Below are positions 1 through 8,188 of a DNA stretch of 53,342 nt, piece by piece (position 1 is the first letter of the stretch; each line of letters begins with the position of its first letter). Source of the DNA: an uncultured Brachyspira sp. (GTDB lineage Bacteria; Spirochaetota; Brachyspiria; Brachyspirales; Brachyspiraceae). The notes under the pieces are model-generated. The model was not told where the DNA came from. It made no database searches and worked only from the letters and a program-made list of their open reading frames with translations. Both the position numbers and the translations under genes were made by a program. The DNA is taken from assembly GCF_949287625.1 (NCBI RefSeq), contig NZ_CASEGO010000006.1, forward strand, positions 1-53,342, read 5' to 3'.

Positions 1-1
1 T

Positions 2-127
2 AAAAAGGCTGTATTTTCAAGGAGAGTTTATGTATTAGAAAGTATTATTCAGTTTGTACTTCTATTTATATGCATTATGTATTTAGTTAATGGTACTTAC
101 AATCCATTTATTTATTTCAGATTTTAG
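2..127 (+). CDS. MBOAT-family O-acyltransferase, C-terminal end only
   Basis: Only the last 41 codons are inside the window; the gene enters from the left edge and stops at TAG 125-127. The visible part is hydrophobic, with a membrane-like stretch (ESIIQFVLLFICIMYLV), and ends in NPFIYFRF. That ending is characteristic of AlgI/DltB-like membrane-bound O-acyltransferases used to acetylate polysaccharides. The next gene starts five bases later and encodes an AlgX/AlgJ-like SGNH protein, the usual partner of such an MBOAT, so the two probably form one acetylation operon. The family call rests on a short tail plus context. Confidence 0.6.
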   Translation, partial: KKAVFSRRVYVLESIIQFVLLFICIMYLVNGTYNPFIYFRF

Positions 128-131
128 GATT

Positions 132-1646
132 ATGACTATGTTTAAAATTATAAAGAAAATTTTAATAGTTTTTGAAATATTAGCTATTACTTTTTTAATA
201 AGTTTTTTTATTTTAGGAAAAAAAGAAAGAATCGGGTATTTGACAATGACAGGTTTATATGTACCTGGTTCTTACAATAATAATTATATTTATGATTTTC
301 AAATAGAATATTATACTGATATATTTAGAAATAGTGATATTTATGGCGTTTATTTAAGTACTAACAGCTTACCTGATTATGTAAAAGATATACAAATTAA
401 AAATGGAATTAGGTATGGAAGGTTAATATCAAATGAAGAAATAGACTCTAAAATAGATAATATCAAATATACTCTTAAATTCAAATTCAAGTTTTTGTCA
501 TATATGATTATATTTATAATATTATCTTTTATTTTTATATTTTCATCAAAAATAAATTCATTATTTATTAAAAATAATATTTGCCGTATTTTTGAAATAA
601 AATATTTATGGATTACAATAATTTTTCTATCATCATTAATATTTCCTAATATTGTATATACTATGTTCTATAAACATTTTAATCATGAAAATTTAGATAA
701 TAGAAATTTCAATAAATATCCTAATATTCAGTCTAATTTTATTGATTTTCCAAAAAATTATGAGGCTTATTTTAATGACTATTTACCTTTTAGAAATGAG
801 TTAATAATTTTAAAAAAAAATATAGATAACATATTTGATAGCGGTAAGATAAAAGGTACAAATGGAATGTTATTTAATAAAGATACTATAAAATTTAATA
901 CAGGAGAAATAGATTTTACTTTGGAAGAATTAAATACTGTTAAAGATGTTTTGATATTTTTTAGAGATGAGCTTAAAAAAAGAAATATAGAATTCGCATT
1001 ATTCATAGCACCTAATAAAGAAAGTATATATTATGAATTTATTCCTAAATATATAAAATTAAAAGATATAAGTACTATCGATAAATTAGTTTCATATCTG
1101 AAAGATAATACCGATATTAATATAGTTTATCCTAAATGTGAAATGTTAAAATATAAAAACAAATATGAGTTATACTATAAAGAAGATGTTCATTGGAATG
1201 ATATAGGCGGATATATAGGGTATTTGGAATTGATGAAGGCATTAAATATGACAAATGAGTTAGTTCCTATAGAAAATGTAAAAATATTAGAAGAAGATAG
1301 TTTAGATCAGTATAAGTTAACAAATTATACTAAGAATCATTTTAATATAATAGAAGGTGCAAATAATCATTATTATTCTAAGCAGGATAATTATTATTCA
1401 TATTCTAAGTCTGATGTTTCTAATGACTGTAATATATTATTTATTAGAGATTCTTATGGGTATCATATGTTTAATTATATAGCTTCTTCATTTAATAGTA
1501 CAATATTTCTTCACCGTGATTCTTTTAATATAGAAAATATTAAAGAAAGAGATATAAATTTAGTTATTTTGGAATTTGCTGGGTTTAGGATTAAAGATTT
1601 GTTAGGAATGACTAATTGGAGAATAGAGGAAATGAACAGAGATTAA
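132..1646 (+). CDS. AlgX/AlgJ-like SGNH/DHHW O-acetyltransferase partner
   Basis: Protein of about 504 residues, likely acetylating a cell-surface polysaccharide together with the upstream MBOAT protein. It has an N-terminal membrane segment (about residues 3-28), two more hydrophobic segments (about 118-140 and 158-180), then a long extracytoplasmic domain. Family hallmarks are a KGTNGMLFNKD strand, FALFIAPNKESIYYEFIP, a D352-x-H354-W motif (EDVHWNDIGG) and D440-S441 in FIRDSYGYHMF. These fit the SGNH-like fold of AlgJ/AlgX, whose catalytic Ser and Asp-His lie in such motifs. An in-frame ATG at 90 lies inside the preceding gene. ATG 132 follows its stop by four bases and is preferred; ATG 138 is possible. 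The polymer modified is unknown. Confidence 0.75.
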   Translation: MTMFKIIKKILIVFEILAITFLISFFILGKKERIGYLTMTGLYVPGSYNNNYIYDFQIEYYTDIFRNSDIYGVYLSTNSLPDYVKDIQIKNGIRYGRLISNEEIDSKIDNIKYTLKFKFKFLSYMIIFIILSFIFIFSSKINSLFIKNNICRIFEIKYLWITIIFLSSLIFPNIVYTMFYKHFNHENLDNRNFNKYPNIQSNFIDFPKNYEAYFNDYLPFRNELIILKKNIDNIFDSGKIKGTNGMLFNKDTIKFNTGEIDFTLEELNTVKDVLIFFRDELKKRNIEFALFIAPNKESIYYEFIPKYIKLKDISTIDKLVSYLKDNTDINIVYPKCEMLKYKNKYELYYKEDVHWNDIGGYIGYLELMKALNMTNELVPIENVKILEEDSLDQYKLTNYTKNHFNIIEGANNHYYSKQDNYYSYSKSDVSNDCNILFIRDSYGYHMFNYIASSFNSTIFLHRDSFNIENIKERDINLVILEFAGFRIKDLLGMTNWRIEEMNRD

Positions 1647-1662
1647 AACTATGTTTATAAAA

Positions 1663-1692
1663 TTGACAAAACTTTTATATCTAGTATTATAT
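1663..1692 (+). promoter_or_regulatory. Probable promoter of rsgA
   Basis: TTGACA at 1663-1668 is followed 17-19 bases later by an alternating AT stretch (ATTATA, TTATAT or TATATA all fit a -10 box). It lies just upstream of the TTG start at 1726. The -35 is perfect; the exact -10 is ambiguous. Confidence 0.5.
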
Positions 1693-1725
1693 ATAATTAT
1701 AGAATTTTTTATGGGGTTATAAATA

Positions 1726-2817
1726 TTGAAAATAAAAGATATAGGCTTTGATGAATATTTTGAAAACTTGACATTAAAGAGTTTGAATATTAATTCTTTA
1801 GAAGAAATTAATAATGAAGAGCTTGTGCCAGCAAGAGTTATAAGAATTAATAAAAGATACTACACACTTTTTTCTGATGATGGTGAGTTTTTAGCTAGAA
1901 TTAAAGGCAAAATTAGATACAATTCTGAAGTTCAAAGTGAGCTTCCCGTTGTAGGTGATTGGGTACTTATGAAAAAGTCGGATAACAATGCTTTTATTGA
2001 TACAATACTCACTAGAAAAAATATTTTATACAGAAAGGCTAATATTAAAAAAAATGATATTCAGGCTATAGTAAGCAATATTGATTATGCCTTTATTATA
2101 GTAGGTATTGATAATGAAATGCCTATGTCTGCTATAGCAAGATATTTGTCAGTAGTTCACACTTCTAATATAAAACCAATAATAGCCGTAAGTAAAATTG
2201 ATTTATATGAAGATGAAGAATATAAAGAATTATTAGCAGCTATAAAAGAAACTTATCCTAATGAAACAGCTTTTGCCTATAGCTCAAAGACTGGTAAGAA
2301 TGCTGATATATTTTTAAAATATATTAAAAAAGATACCTCATCAGTATTTATAGGAGCATCAGGAGCTGGAAAATCTACTATTATTAATTATCTTTTAAAA
2401 GATGAAAAGATGAAAACTCAAGAGGTAAGAGAGTATGATTTTAAAGGAATGCACACAACTACACATAGAGAACTTTTAGTATTAGATAGCGGCGGTGTAG
2501 TAATAGATACCCCAGGATTAAGAAATTTAGGGCTTTGGGAAGATGATAAAGGGATAAAGAAAACTTTTGAAGATTTAGAAGAATATGCTAAAAGATGTAA
2601 GTTTAAAGACTGTACACATCAGCATGAACCAGACTGCTATATATTAGAACTTCTTGAAAATGATGAGATACCTTATGAGAGATATGATGCTTATATAACA
2701 CTTCTTAATGAAAACAGAGAATTGCAGAAAACTTCTATAGAAATAAAGAAAGACAGAAAAGCGGCTTTAAAAAAAATAACAAAACATGGAAATAGAAATA
2801 AAAAAGTTAATAAGTAG
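1726..2817 (+). CDS. rsgA: Ribosome small-subunit-dependent GTPase A
   Basis: Circularly permuted GTPase that acts late in 30S ribosomal subunit maturation. The N-terminal OB-fold runs to about residue 90 (VPARVIRINKRYYTLFSDDG, then PVVGDWVLM). The G motifs appear in permuted order: SKID (G4), GASGAGKST (G1/Walker A) and DTPG (G3), with a Thr-rich switch stretch between the last two. The C-terminal zinc motif is C-x4-C-x-H-x5-C in CKFKDCTHQHEPDC. At 363 aa it is slightly longer than typical. It starts at TTG with GGGG about ten bases upstream; an ATG at 1711 runs straight into a stop. A clear terminator follows, so it is probably monocistronic. Confidence 0.95.
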   Translation: MKIKDIGFDEYFENLTLKSLNINSLEEINNEELVPARVIRINKRYYTLFSDDGEFLARIKGKIRYNSEVQSELPVVGDWVLMKKSDNNAFIDTILTRKNILYRKANIKKNDIQAIVSNIDYAFIIVGIDNEMPMSAIARYLSVVHTSNIKPIIAVSKIDLYEDEEYKELLAAIKETYPNETAFAYSSKTGKNADIFLKYIKKDTSSVFIGASGAGKSTIINYLLKDEKMKTQEVREYDFKGMHTTTHRELLVLDSGGVVIDTPGLRNLGLWEDDKGIKKTFEDLEEYAKRCKFKDCTHQHEPDCYILELLENDEIPYERYDAYITLLNENRELQKTSIEIKKDRKAALKKITKHGNRNKKVNK

Positions 2818-2836
2818 TGTTTGCCTATAAATGTGC

Positions 2837-2868
2837 AGCTTATAAAGGAAGTTATAAGCTATTTTTTA
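2837..2868 (+). terminator. Rho-independent terminator of rsgA
   Basis: A 9-bp perfect stem, AGCTTATAA (2837-2845) pairing with TTATAAGCT (2852-2860), has a 6-base loop and is followed by ATTTTTT. Confidence 0.8.
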
Positions 2869-2929
2869 TCGATTTTATATCTAGTAATAATAAAAAACTA
2901 CATTAAAGAAAATTAATAAATAATTTTTA

Positions 2930-3282
2930 GTTATACCTAAACAATTATATTTTATCAAATTTTAGTTATTTGTAAATGTAATTATTATTTATAAATAGTA
3001 TAAAGTATTATTGGTATTAATAAAATATGTTTTAAATGTATTGTAATTACTATATTTTGGTAAAAAAAATGCAGTCCTTTTGTTTCTCGCCGCAGGCGTA
3101 CTTCGTATTGGGCACCACCGAGTAGGTGCCTTTCCTACGGCACGCAGAGCGAACGGCAAAAGAAGTGTGGGTTGCGAAGGCACACAGAGCGGGCACGACT
3201 GTGTGCCTTCGCAGGGCAAAGCCCCACAAACAATAAATTTAAAAAACTAACTTTTGACAAACTTAAAAATTTTCAGTATATA
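2930..3282. repeat. Dispersed intergenic element, copy 1 (outward promoter-like ends)
   Basis: About 353 bp. The left end is GTTATA (2930-2935), 17 bases, TATCAA (2953-2958), which on the minus strand reads TTGATA-17-TATAAC. The right end is TTGACA (3254-3259), 17 bases, TATATA (3277-3282). The interior holds a GC-rich block (about 3070-3225) with wording found again in other copies (ACGGCACGCAGAGCGA; GGGCAAAGCCCCAC). TATATA 3277-3282 is shared with the next copy. No convincing protein is encoded; ORFs across it are probably fortuitous. Confidence 0.75.
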
Positions 3283-3590
3283 CTGGAACAATTTTATTTT
3301 CTCAATTGGGGCACATTATACGGAATTATCAACTTTTTTGCCGCACACACTCTGCGGGATTCGCCAAAGTTTTTATCATTCGGATACGCTTCACGAAAAA
3401 CGCAATTGCTAGAACTTTATATTTTAAAAATATGTATTAAATGTAGGGTAATACCCAAAATTTAGGCCAAAAATGCAGTTCTTTTGGTTCTTTTATACCA
3501 ATAAAAGAACTGGGGTGTGGGGCAAAGCCCCGCAAATATCAAAATTTAAAAAATTAATTTTTTGACAAACTATATTTGTTTAGGTATATA
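3277..3590. repeat. Dispersed intergenic element, copy 2
   Basis: About 314 bp. The left end is TATATA (3277-3282), 17 bases, TCTCAA (3300-3305). The right end is TTGACA (3562-3567), 17 bases, TATATA (3585-3590). The interior includes CAACTTTTTTGCCGCACACA, a TATTAAATGTAGGGTAATAC module, a hairpin of AGTTCTTTT with AAAAGAACT (about 3477-3511), and GGGGCAAAGCCCC (about 3519-3531). The right end is a perfect-spacing promoter-like sequence pointing at the gene at 3719. Confidence 0.8.
3562..3590 (+). promoter_or_regulatory. Promoter-like right end of element copy 2
   Basis: TTGACA-17-TATATA, about 130 bases upstream of the GyrI-like gene at 3719 and in its direction. It is the conserved terminus of the repeat, so any promoter activity came with the element. 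Confidence 0.5.
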
Positions 3591-3718
3591 CTAAATTATG
3601 TCAATATAATATATTTAATTTATCTTGGTTAAAATATTAAAAATTAATATTATATAAACTAATAAATTTTTAGAATATATGTTATTATACTTTTTATATA
3701 ATTTAGGAGATAAACTTT

Positions 3719-4189
3719 ATGGATATTGAGATAGTAAAAAAAGAAGATTTTGAAGTTGTGGGAAAGGTAGCTTCTGGAGAAAGTGAAAAACATTCTCAGT
3801 GGGTTCTTCCTCTTTGGCAGAATTTCAATAAAAATATAAAAGAAATAATTAATTTAGTTAAAGTTGATGAAAATAATAATTTAGCTGGTATATGGGGAAT
3901 AATGAATGATATGGAAGAGACTTTTGCTCCTTGGGGAGAAATGGGTAAATATATGGCTGGAGTTGAGGTTAAAGAAAACTCAGTTCCTCCTAAAGGCTGG
4001 GTAAAGTGGAGTATTAAAGGCGGTAAGTTTATTAAAGTAAAATGCAATATAGAAAATTATAGTGAAATATTTAATAGTATAGTTGAGAATTATACACCTA
4101 AAAACGGATATACTATAATAGGCAATGTTATGGAATATTATATTCCAAACAGTAAAGATTTTTATTTGTTTTTTAATATTAAAGATTAA
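3719..4189 (+). CDS. GyrI-like / AraC effector-binding-domain protein
   Basis: Stand-alone 156-aa protein resembling the GyrI-like small-molecule-binding domain found at the C terminus of AraC/BmrR-type regulators. Visible matches are a central GIWGIMNDMEETFAPW stretch, PPKGWVKWSIKGGKFIKVKC (the usual position of the xPAGxY-like strand) and a C-terminal strand, YTIIGNVMEYYIPNS. It has no DNA-binding domain, signal peptide or membrane segment, so it is probably a cytoplasmic ligand-binding protein. AGGAG sits about nine bases before ATG 3719. rdgB follows 29 bases downstream, so co-transcription is likely. The ligand is unknown. Confidence 0.65.
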   Translation: MDIEIVKKEDFEVVGKVASGESEKHSQWVLPLWQNFNKNIKEIINLVKVDENNNLAGIWGIMNDMEETFAPWGEMGKYMAGVEVKENSVPPKGWVKWSIKGGKFIKVKCNIENYSEIFNSIVENYTPKNGYTIIGNVMEYYIPNSKDFYLFFNIKD

Positions 4190-4218
4190 TAATTGAAATA
4201 TTTTATAAGGATATTAAT

Positions 4219-4812
4219 ATGTTGAATAAATTGGTAATCGCAACAGCAAACAAACATAAATTAAAAGAAATAGAATCCATATTCAAAGGAAGTGCTATAG
4301 AAGAAATACTGCCTATGCCTTCAGGTATTGTAGAGATAATAGAAGATGGAAATACGTTTATGGAAAACTCTATTATTAAGGCTAGAGCTGTATATAATTT
4401 TATTAAACTTCCATCTTTGGCAGACGATTCAGGACTTTGTGTTAATGCTTTAGACGGACGTCCTGGTATATTTTCAGCTAGATACGGCGGAGAAAATTTA
4501 GGCTATAAGGAAAAAATGCAGATGCTTTTAGAGGAACTAAAAAATAAAGATGATAGAAGTGCATATTTCATAACTTCAGCTATATGTGTATTAGATGATA
4601 ATTATTATATAGCGGTTGAAGGGAGAGTTAATGGTAAAATAATAGAAAATCCGAGAGGTTTTGACGGTTTCGGATATGACCCTATATTTCAGCCAGACGG
4701 ATATAATGTTACATATGCTGAAATGAATTTAGAAGAGAAAAATTCTATGAGCCATAGATCCTTAGCTATGAATAAAATGAAAAATATTTTATTAAGTATT
4801 TATCATAGTTAG
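4219..4812 (+). CDS. rdgB: XTP/dITP (non-canonical purine NTP) pyrophosphatase
   Basis: HAM1/RdgB-family enzyme that hydrolyses ITP, dITP and XTP to the monophosphate and so keeps deaminated purines out of DNA and RNA. Length (197 aa) is normal. Signature motifs are LVIATANKHKLKEI at the N terminus (substrate loop), SLADDSGLCVNALDGRPGIF (the catalytic, metal-binding Asp pair) and GFDGFGYDPIFQP, then NSMSHRSLAMNKM at the C terminus. It is cytoplasmic. AAGGA precedes ATG 4219 at normal spacing. It sits 29 bases after the GyrI-like gene. Confidence 0.95.
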   Translation: MLNKLVIATANKHKLKEIESIFKGSAIEEILPMPSGIVEIIEDGNTFMENSIIKARAVYNFIKLPSLADDSGLCVNALDGRPGIFSARYGGENLGYKEKMQMLLEELKNKDDRSAYFITSAICVLDDNYYIAVEGRVNGKIIENPRGFDGFGYDPIFQPDGYNVTYAEMNLEEKNSMSHRSLAMNKMKNILLSIYHS

Positions 4813-5265
4813 AATAGTATTGTTTCAACAATAAATATTTATATTATTTTTTAGTATTTATAGTATCAAGACTTTTCTTAGCATTCTGTTTATTTATTGA
4901 AATATTATGTCAGATTTAAAACAAAAATATATAAAAAATCACTATAAATAAAATTTATTATATATGTTTTTTATACCAACTATATAAAATATAAAATTGA
5001 ACATGTATATTGTATATAAATAAATTTTTTATCAATTCTAATAGGAAATAGAAAAAAATCCATAAATAATGATATTTTTATACTTTAAATATAAAAAATA
5101 TTAATAAGCTCTTGACAATAGACAATTACTACATACAATATTTATCATGTATAATAATCATAAATGCTATAATATTAATTTACGATGTTATTTTATAATA
5201 TTGTATAATGTTATCTAATATTATATATTAAATGATAATAAATACTAATTGGTATGTATAAAAAC
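4813..5265. other. AT-rich intergenic region without a gene
   Basis: About 450 bases, nearly all A and T. A weak TATTGTT-TC-AACAATA hairpin at 4818-4833 could end the rdgB transcript. A TTGACA at about 5113 has AT-rich sequence after it but no gene close downstream. No ORF, RNA gene or element end was recognised. Confidence 0.5.
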
Positions 5266-5293
5266 TTGACAATGAAAAAAATCTTTATATAAT
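5266..5293 (+). promoter_or_regulatory. Promoter of the 5315 gene and probably cstA
   Basis: TTGACA (5266-5271), 16 bases, TATAAT (5288-5293): both boxes perfect. Transcription would start near 5300, giving a short leader containing GGAG before ATG 5315. Confidence 0.75.
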
Positions 5294-5314
5294 ATATATC
5301 ATGGAGAAATTCAT

Positions 5315-5839
5315 ATGGCTAAACTTCACATTGATAATGAAAATGTAAAAAAGTATATATTTAGTGTTTCAGAAAAATTAATGAGACATTTTGATTTAGA
5401 ATATGAAATTACAAAAGAAGATGAATATTTTGATCTTTATGCTTTTCATAGAAATGACTTTTTTAAATCATTTATAACAAAATCTACTGTTTATGAAGGT
5501 TATTCAGTATTTGAGCATATGCTTTTAAGATTTATTAAAGAGTTAAAGAAGGAAGATATAGAAAATTTTCAGGAGATGTTAATTAGACTAACTCCTATAC
5601 TTTCAAACCCTAACAAATTTCATAAAAGAAGTTTAATAACAGGAATATTAGTTACAGAAAGTCCTTTAGAAAAAGAATGGGAAAAGATAACAAAAAAATT
5701 CTTTTATAAAGTCAATTACAAATTACTATTTCATGGATGGTCAGAAACGCAATATGCTATAGTATCTATGACAGATAAAAATGTATACTTACCTAAAATG
5801 CGTAAGAAAGAATTAAAACTTCTTCTTTCAGATTTTTAG
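5315..5839 (+). CDS. Conserved-type hypothetical protein upstream of cstA
   Basis: 174-aa soluble protein that I do not recognise. It has no signal peptide or membrane segment. It is rich in Lys, Glu, Phe and Tyr, with an N-terminal MAKLHIDNENVKKYIF, a central region containing HMLLRFIKELKKEDIENFQE, and a C-terminal half that looks like mixed alpha/beta (YKVNYKLLFHGWSETQYAIVSM). GGAG stands about nine bases before the ATG. cstA starts 37 bases after the stop with its own Shine-Dalgarno, so the pair is probably one transcript from the promoter at 5266. A link to carbon-starvation uptake is suggested only by position. Confidence 0.8.
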   Translation: MAKLHIDNENVKKYIFSVSEKLMRHFDLEYEITKEDEYFDLYAFHRNDFFKSFITKSTVYEGYSVFEHMLLRFIKELKKEDIENFQEMLIRLTPILSNPNKFHKRSLITGILVTESPLEKEWEKITKKFFYKVNYKLLFHGWSETQYAIVSMTDKNVYLPKMRKKELKLLLSDF

Positions 5840-5876
5840 GAGGTTATAAAATAATAAAATTTTTAAGGAGATAAAA

Positions 5877-7574
5877 ATGAATGCTTTCATTCTTCTATTG
5901 TTAGGTATGATTATATTTTTCATAGCCTATATAACTTACGGTTCATATCTAGCGAAAAAATGGGGTGTAGATCCGGGCAGAAAGACTCCTGCTCATACTA
6001 GATCTGATGGCAGAGACTATGTTCCTACAGATGCTAAAGTATTATTAGGACACCATTTTTCTTCAATAGCTGGAGCCGGTCCTATTACAGGTCCTATTAT
6101 TGCTACTATGTTCGGCTGGCTTCCTGTGTATTTATGGATTATATTCGGATGCGTATTCTTCGGAGGTGTGCATGATTACGGTTCATTACTTGCTTCTTTA
6201 AGACATGAAGGTAAATCTATCGGAGAAGTTATAAGAAGTAATGTTAGCCAAAAAGGTAAGATAATGTTCACTCTTTATGCTTTCATTACCATTTGTTTAG
6301 TTGTTGCTGCATTTTTGGATATTACAGCAGGTACTTTCGCAGTAAACGTTCAGACAGTTGGAAATATTGACGCTATAGATTTAGCGGAAAAACAGAAAGC
6401 TGCTGCAGGCACTGCGAGTATGCTTTTTATAGTTTTGGCATTGTTATTCGGTTTTTTGGTTTATAGAAGAGGCGTAAACGTAACTGTTTCAACTGTAATA
6501 GGAGTTGTGCTATTAGCGGCTGTAGTTTTTTTAGCTGATAAATTTCCGTTCTTAGCTTTAACTAAAGTTCATTGGCAAATAATATTGGTAATATATATAA
6601 TATGTGCTTCTCTTCTGCCTGTGTGGATACTTCTGCAGCCTAGAGACTATTTGTCTTCTTTCTTATTATATGCTATGGTAATAGGCGGTGTAGTTGGTTT
6701 GATAATTATGAGACCTTCTGTACAAATGTCCGCTTTCAATGGCTTTTTGCCTAGTGCTGGCAATTATTTGTTTCCTATACTATTTATTACCGTTGCCTGC
6801 GGAGCTATATCAGGTTTTCACTCTTTAGTAAGTTCTGGAACTAGTGCTAAACAGCTTAATAGCGAAAAAGATGCTAAACTTGTAGGTTACGGAGCTATGC
6901 TTATAGAAGGTATAGTTGCAATAGTTGCTTTAATGAGCGTTGCGGCAATTGCAGGAAATACTGAAGGAACTCCAGCTGCTAGATTTGCTTTAGGCGTTGC
7001 AACATTTATGAATTCTTTTGGAATACCTATGGGATTAGGTCAAACTTTTGTTACTTTAGCATTTGCTTCTTTTACTTTAACTTCTTTAGACAGTGCCACT
7101 CGTATAGGAAGATACTTGGTTCAAGAATTGGGTGAATACTATACTGAAGATGGAAGAACAGTAAAAACCGTATTTACAAATCCTTATCTTGCTACAGGTA
7201 TTACTGTTGCCATATCTTTAGGATTTACTCTTTACGGCTATGAAAGAATATGGCCTATATTTGGAAGTGCTAACCAATTATTAGCAGGTTTAGCATTACT
7301 TGCTGTTGCTGCTTGGATAAAAAATACTCAAAAAAGAAACTCTTGGGAAACTATTATTCCTCTAACATTTATGTTTGCTGTTACTCTTTCAGCTTTATGC
7401 TTAGTAGTATATACTAATGTTATGAAAGCTAGTTTCGACGGTTATGTATTAGCTGCTATAGCTGCTGTTATGATAATATTAGCAGTTATAGAATTATTCA
7501 TCACTGGTCAATGGGCTCGCGGATTATCTAAAGAAACTGCTTCTAACCCTAATGATCCTATTAAAAACAAATAA
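5877..7574 (+). CDS. cstA: CstA-family carbon starvation / pyruvate-peptide transporter
   Basis: Polytopic inner-membrane protein of 565 aa made almost entirely of hydrophobic helices. CstA-family sequences are clear from the N terminus: the first helix, then GRDYVPTDAKVLLGHHFSSI and AGAGPITGPIIATMFGWLP, then GGVHDYGSLLASLRHEGKS, and further in SGFHSLVSSGTSAKQL and LDSATRIGRYLVQEL. E. coli CstA and BtsT are about 700 aa; this is one of the shorter forms common outside enterobacteria. Known members import pyruvate or peptides during carbon limitation; which applies here cannot be told. AAGGAG precedes ATG 5877 and a strong terminator follows. Confidence 0.93.
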   Translation: MNAFILLLLGMIIFFIAYITYGSYLAKKWGVDPGRKTPAHTRSDGRDYVPTDAKVLLGHHFSSIAGAGPITGPIIATMFGWLPVYLWIIFGCVFFGGVHDYGSLLASLRHEGKSIGEVIRSNVSQKGKIMFTLYAFITICLVVAAFLDITAGTFAVNVQTVGNIDAIDLAEKQKAAAGTASMLFIVLALLFGFLVYRRGVNVTVSTVIGVVLLAAVVFLADKFPFLALTKVHWQIILVIYIICASLLPVWILLQPRDYLSSFLLYAMVIGGVVGLIIMRPSVQMSAFNGFLPSAGNYLFPILFITVACGAISGFHSLVSSGTSAKQLNSEKDAKLVGYGAMLIEGIVAIVALMSVAAIAGNTEGTPAARFALGVATFMNSFGIPMGLGQTFVTLAFASFTLTSLDSATRIGRYLVQELGEYYTEDGRTVKTVFTNPYLATGITVAISLGFTLYGYERIWPIFGSANQLLAGLALLAVAAWIKNTQKRNSWETIIPLTFMFAVTLSALCLVVYTNVMKASFDGYVLAAIAAVMIILAVIELFITGQWARGLSKETASNPNDPIKNK

Positions 7575-7601
7575 TTTTTAATAATATTAAATAATATGCT
7601 G

Positions 7602-7638
7602 CCCCTTTCATAATATATTTATGGAAGGGGATTTTTTT
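7602..7638 (+). terminator. Terminator after cstA
   Basis: CCCCTTTCATAA (from 7602) pairs with TTATGGAAGGGG (to 7630), followed by a run of seven T (7632-7638). Confidence 0.85.
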
Positions 7639-7674
7639 AGTCTAATTAAAATTTTATCTTTGTCGATATAATAT

Positions 7675-8139
7675 ATGTATTATATTTTAAATAAAGGTGA
7701 AATATTTTCTAATATTATGTCTAGTAAGAAATTTAAACTCAAAGAAGAAAAAGCAATATTCGCTGATATTAGGTCTGCTATATCTATAGCAATATTTGAC
7801 AGTGAAATTAGTAATTATGACGGCGGTGTTGATACTGATGTAAGACGTGCTGTTATGTATAATAAAATAGTATTTGAAAATTTAGTGAAACGCTTATTTT
7901 CATATCAGGCAAGCAGAGAAGACAAAAAGGATAAATTAAAAGAACTCTCACTTATAAAAATGATAAAAAATGATACTTTATCATTATCAAAGGAAAGACT
8001 ATACTATATAGAAAATCCTGATGAAAATACCTTTGAGTTTTTGAATGATGTTTTGGATAAAAATAAAAAGGTGAGGGGATATAGTGAGTATATACTTTAC
8101 TCCCTATTTAATCATTATTTTGACTATATAAAAAATTGA
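7675..8139 (+). CDS. Hypothetical protein, start uncertain
   Basis: Up to 154 aa, soluble, mostly charged helix; I do not recognise the family. Notable parts are FADIRSAISIAIFDSEISNY, DVRRAVMYNKIVFENLVKRL and a C-terminal SEYILYSLFNHYFDYIKN. The first ATG (7675) lies three bases after a TATAAT (7667-7672) and has no Shine-Dalgarno. If that -10 is used, translation may begin at the second in-frame ATG (7717, MSSKKFKLKEE), which has AAAGGTGA about 18 bases upstream. Neither start is convincing. The gene at 8189 follows by 49 bases. Confidence 0.7.
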   Translation: MYYILNKGEIFSNIMSSKKFKLKEEKAIFADIRSAISIAIFDSEISNYDGGVDTDVRRAVMYNKIVFENLVKRLFSYQASREDKKDKLKELSLIKMIKNDTLSLSKERLYYIENPDENTFEFLNDVLDKNKKVRGYSEYILYSLFNHYFDYIKN

Positions 8140-8188
8140 TAGTTTTAAATATTATCCTTTAAAAGTAAATAAAGAGGATTATATTATT

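Noticed and set aside
2989..3465. Open frames of 76 and 97 codons on both strands across 2989-3465
   Set aside because: They lie inside repeat elements, cross the GC-rich modules, lack ribosome sites and have implausible amino-acid composition; similar frames arise from any copy of the element.
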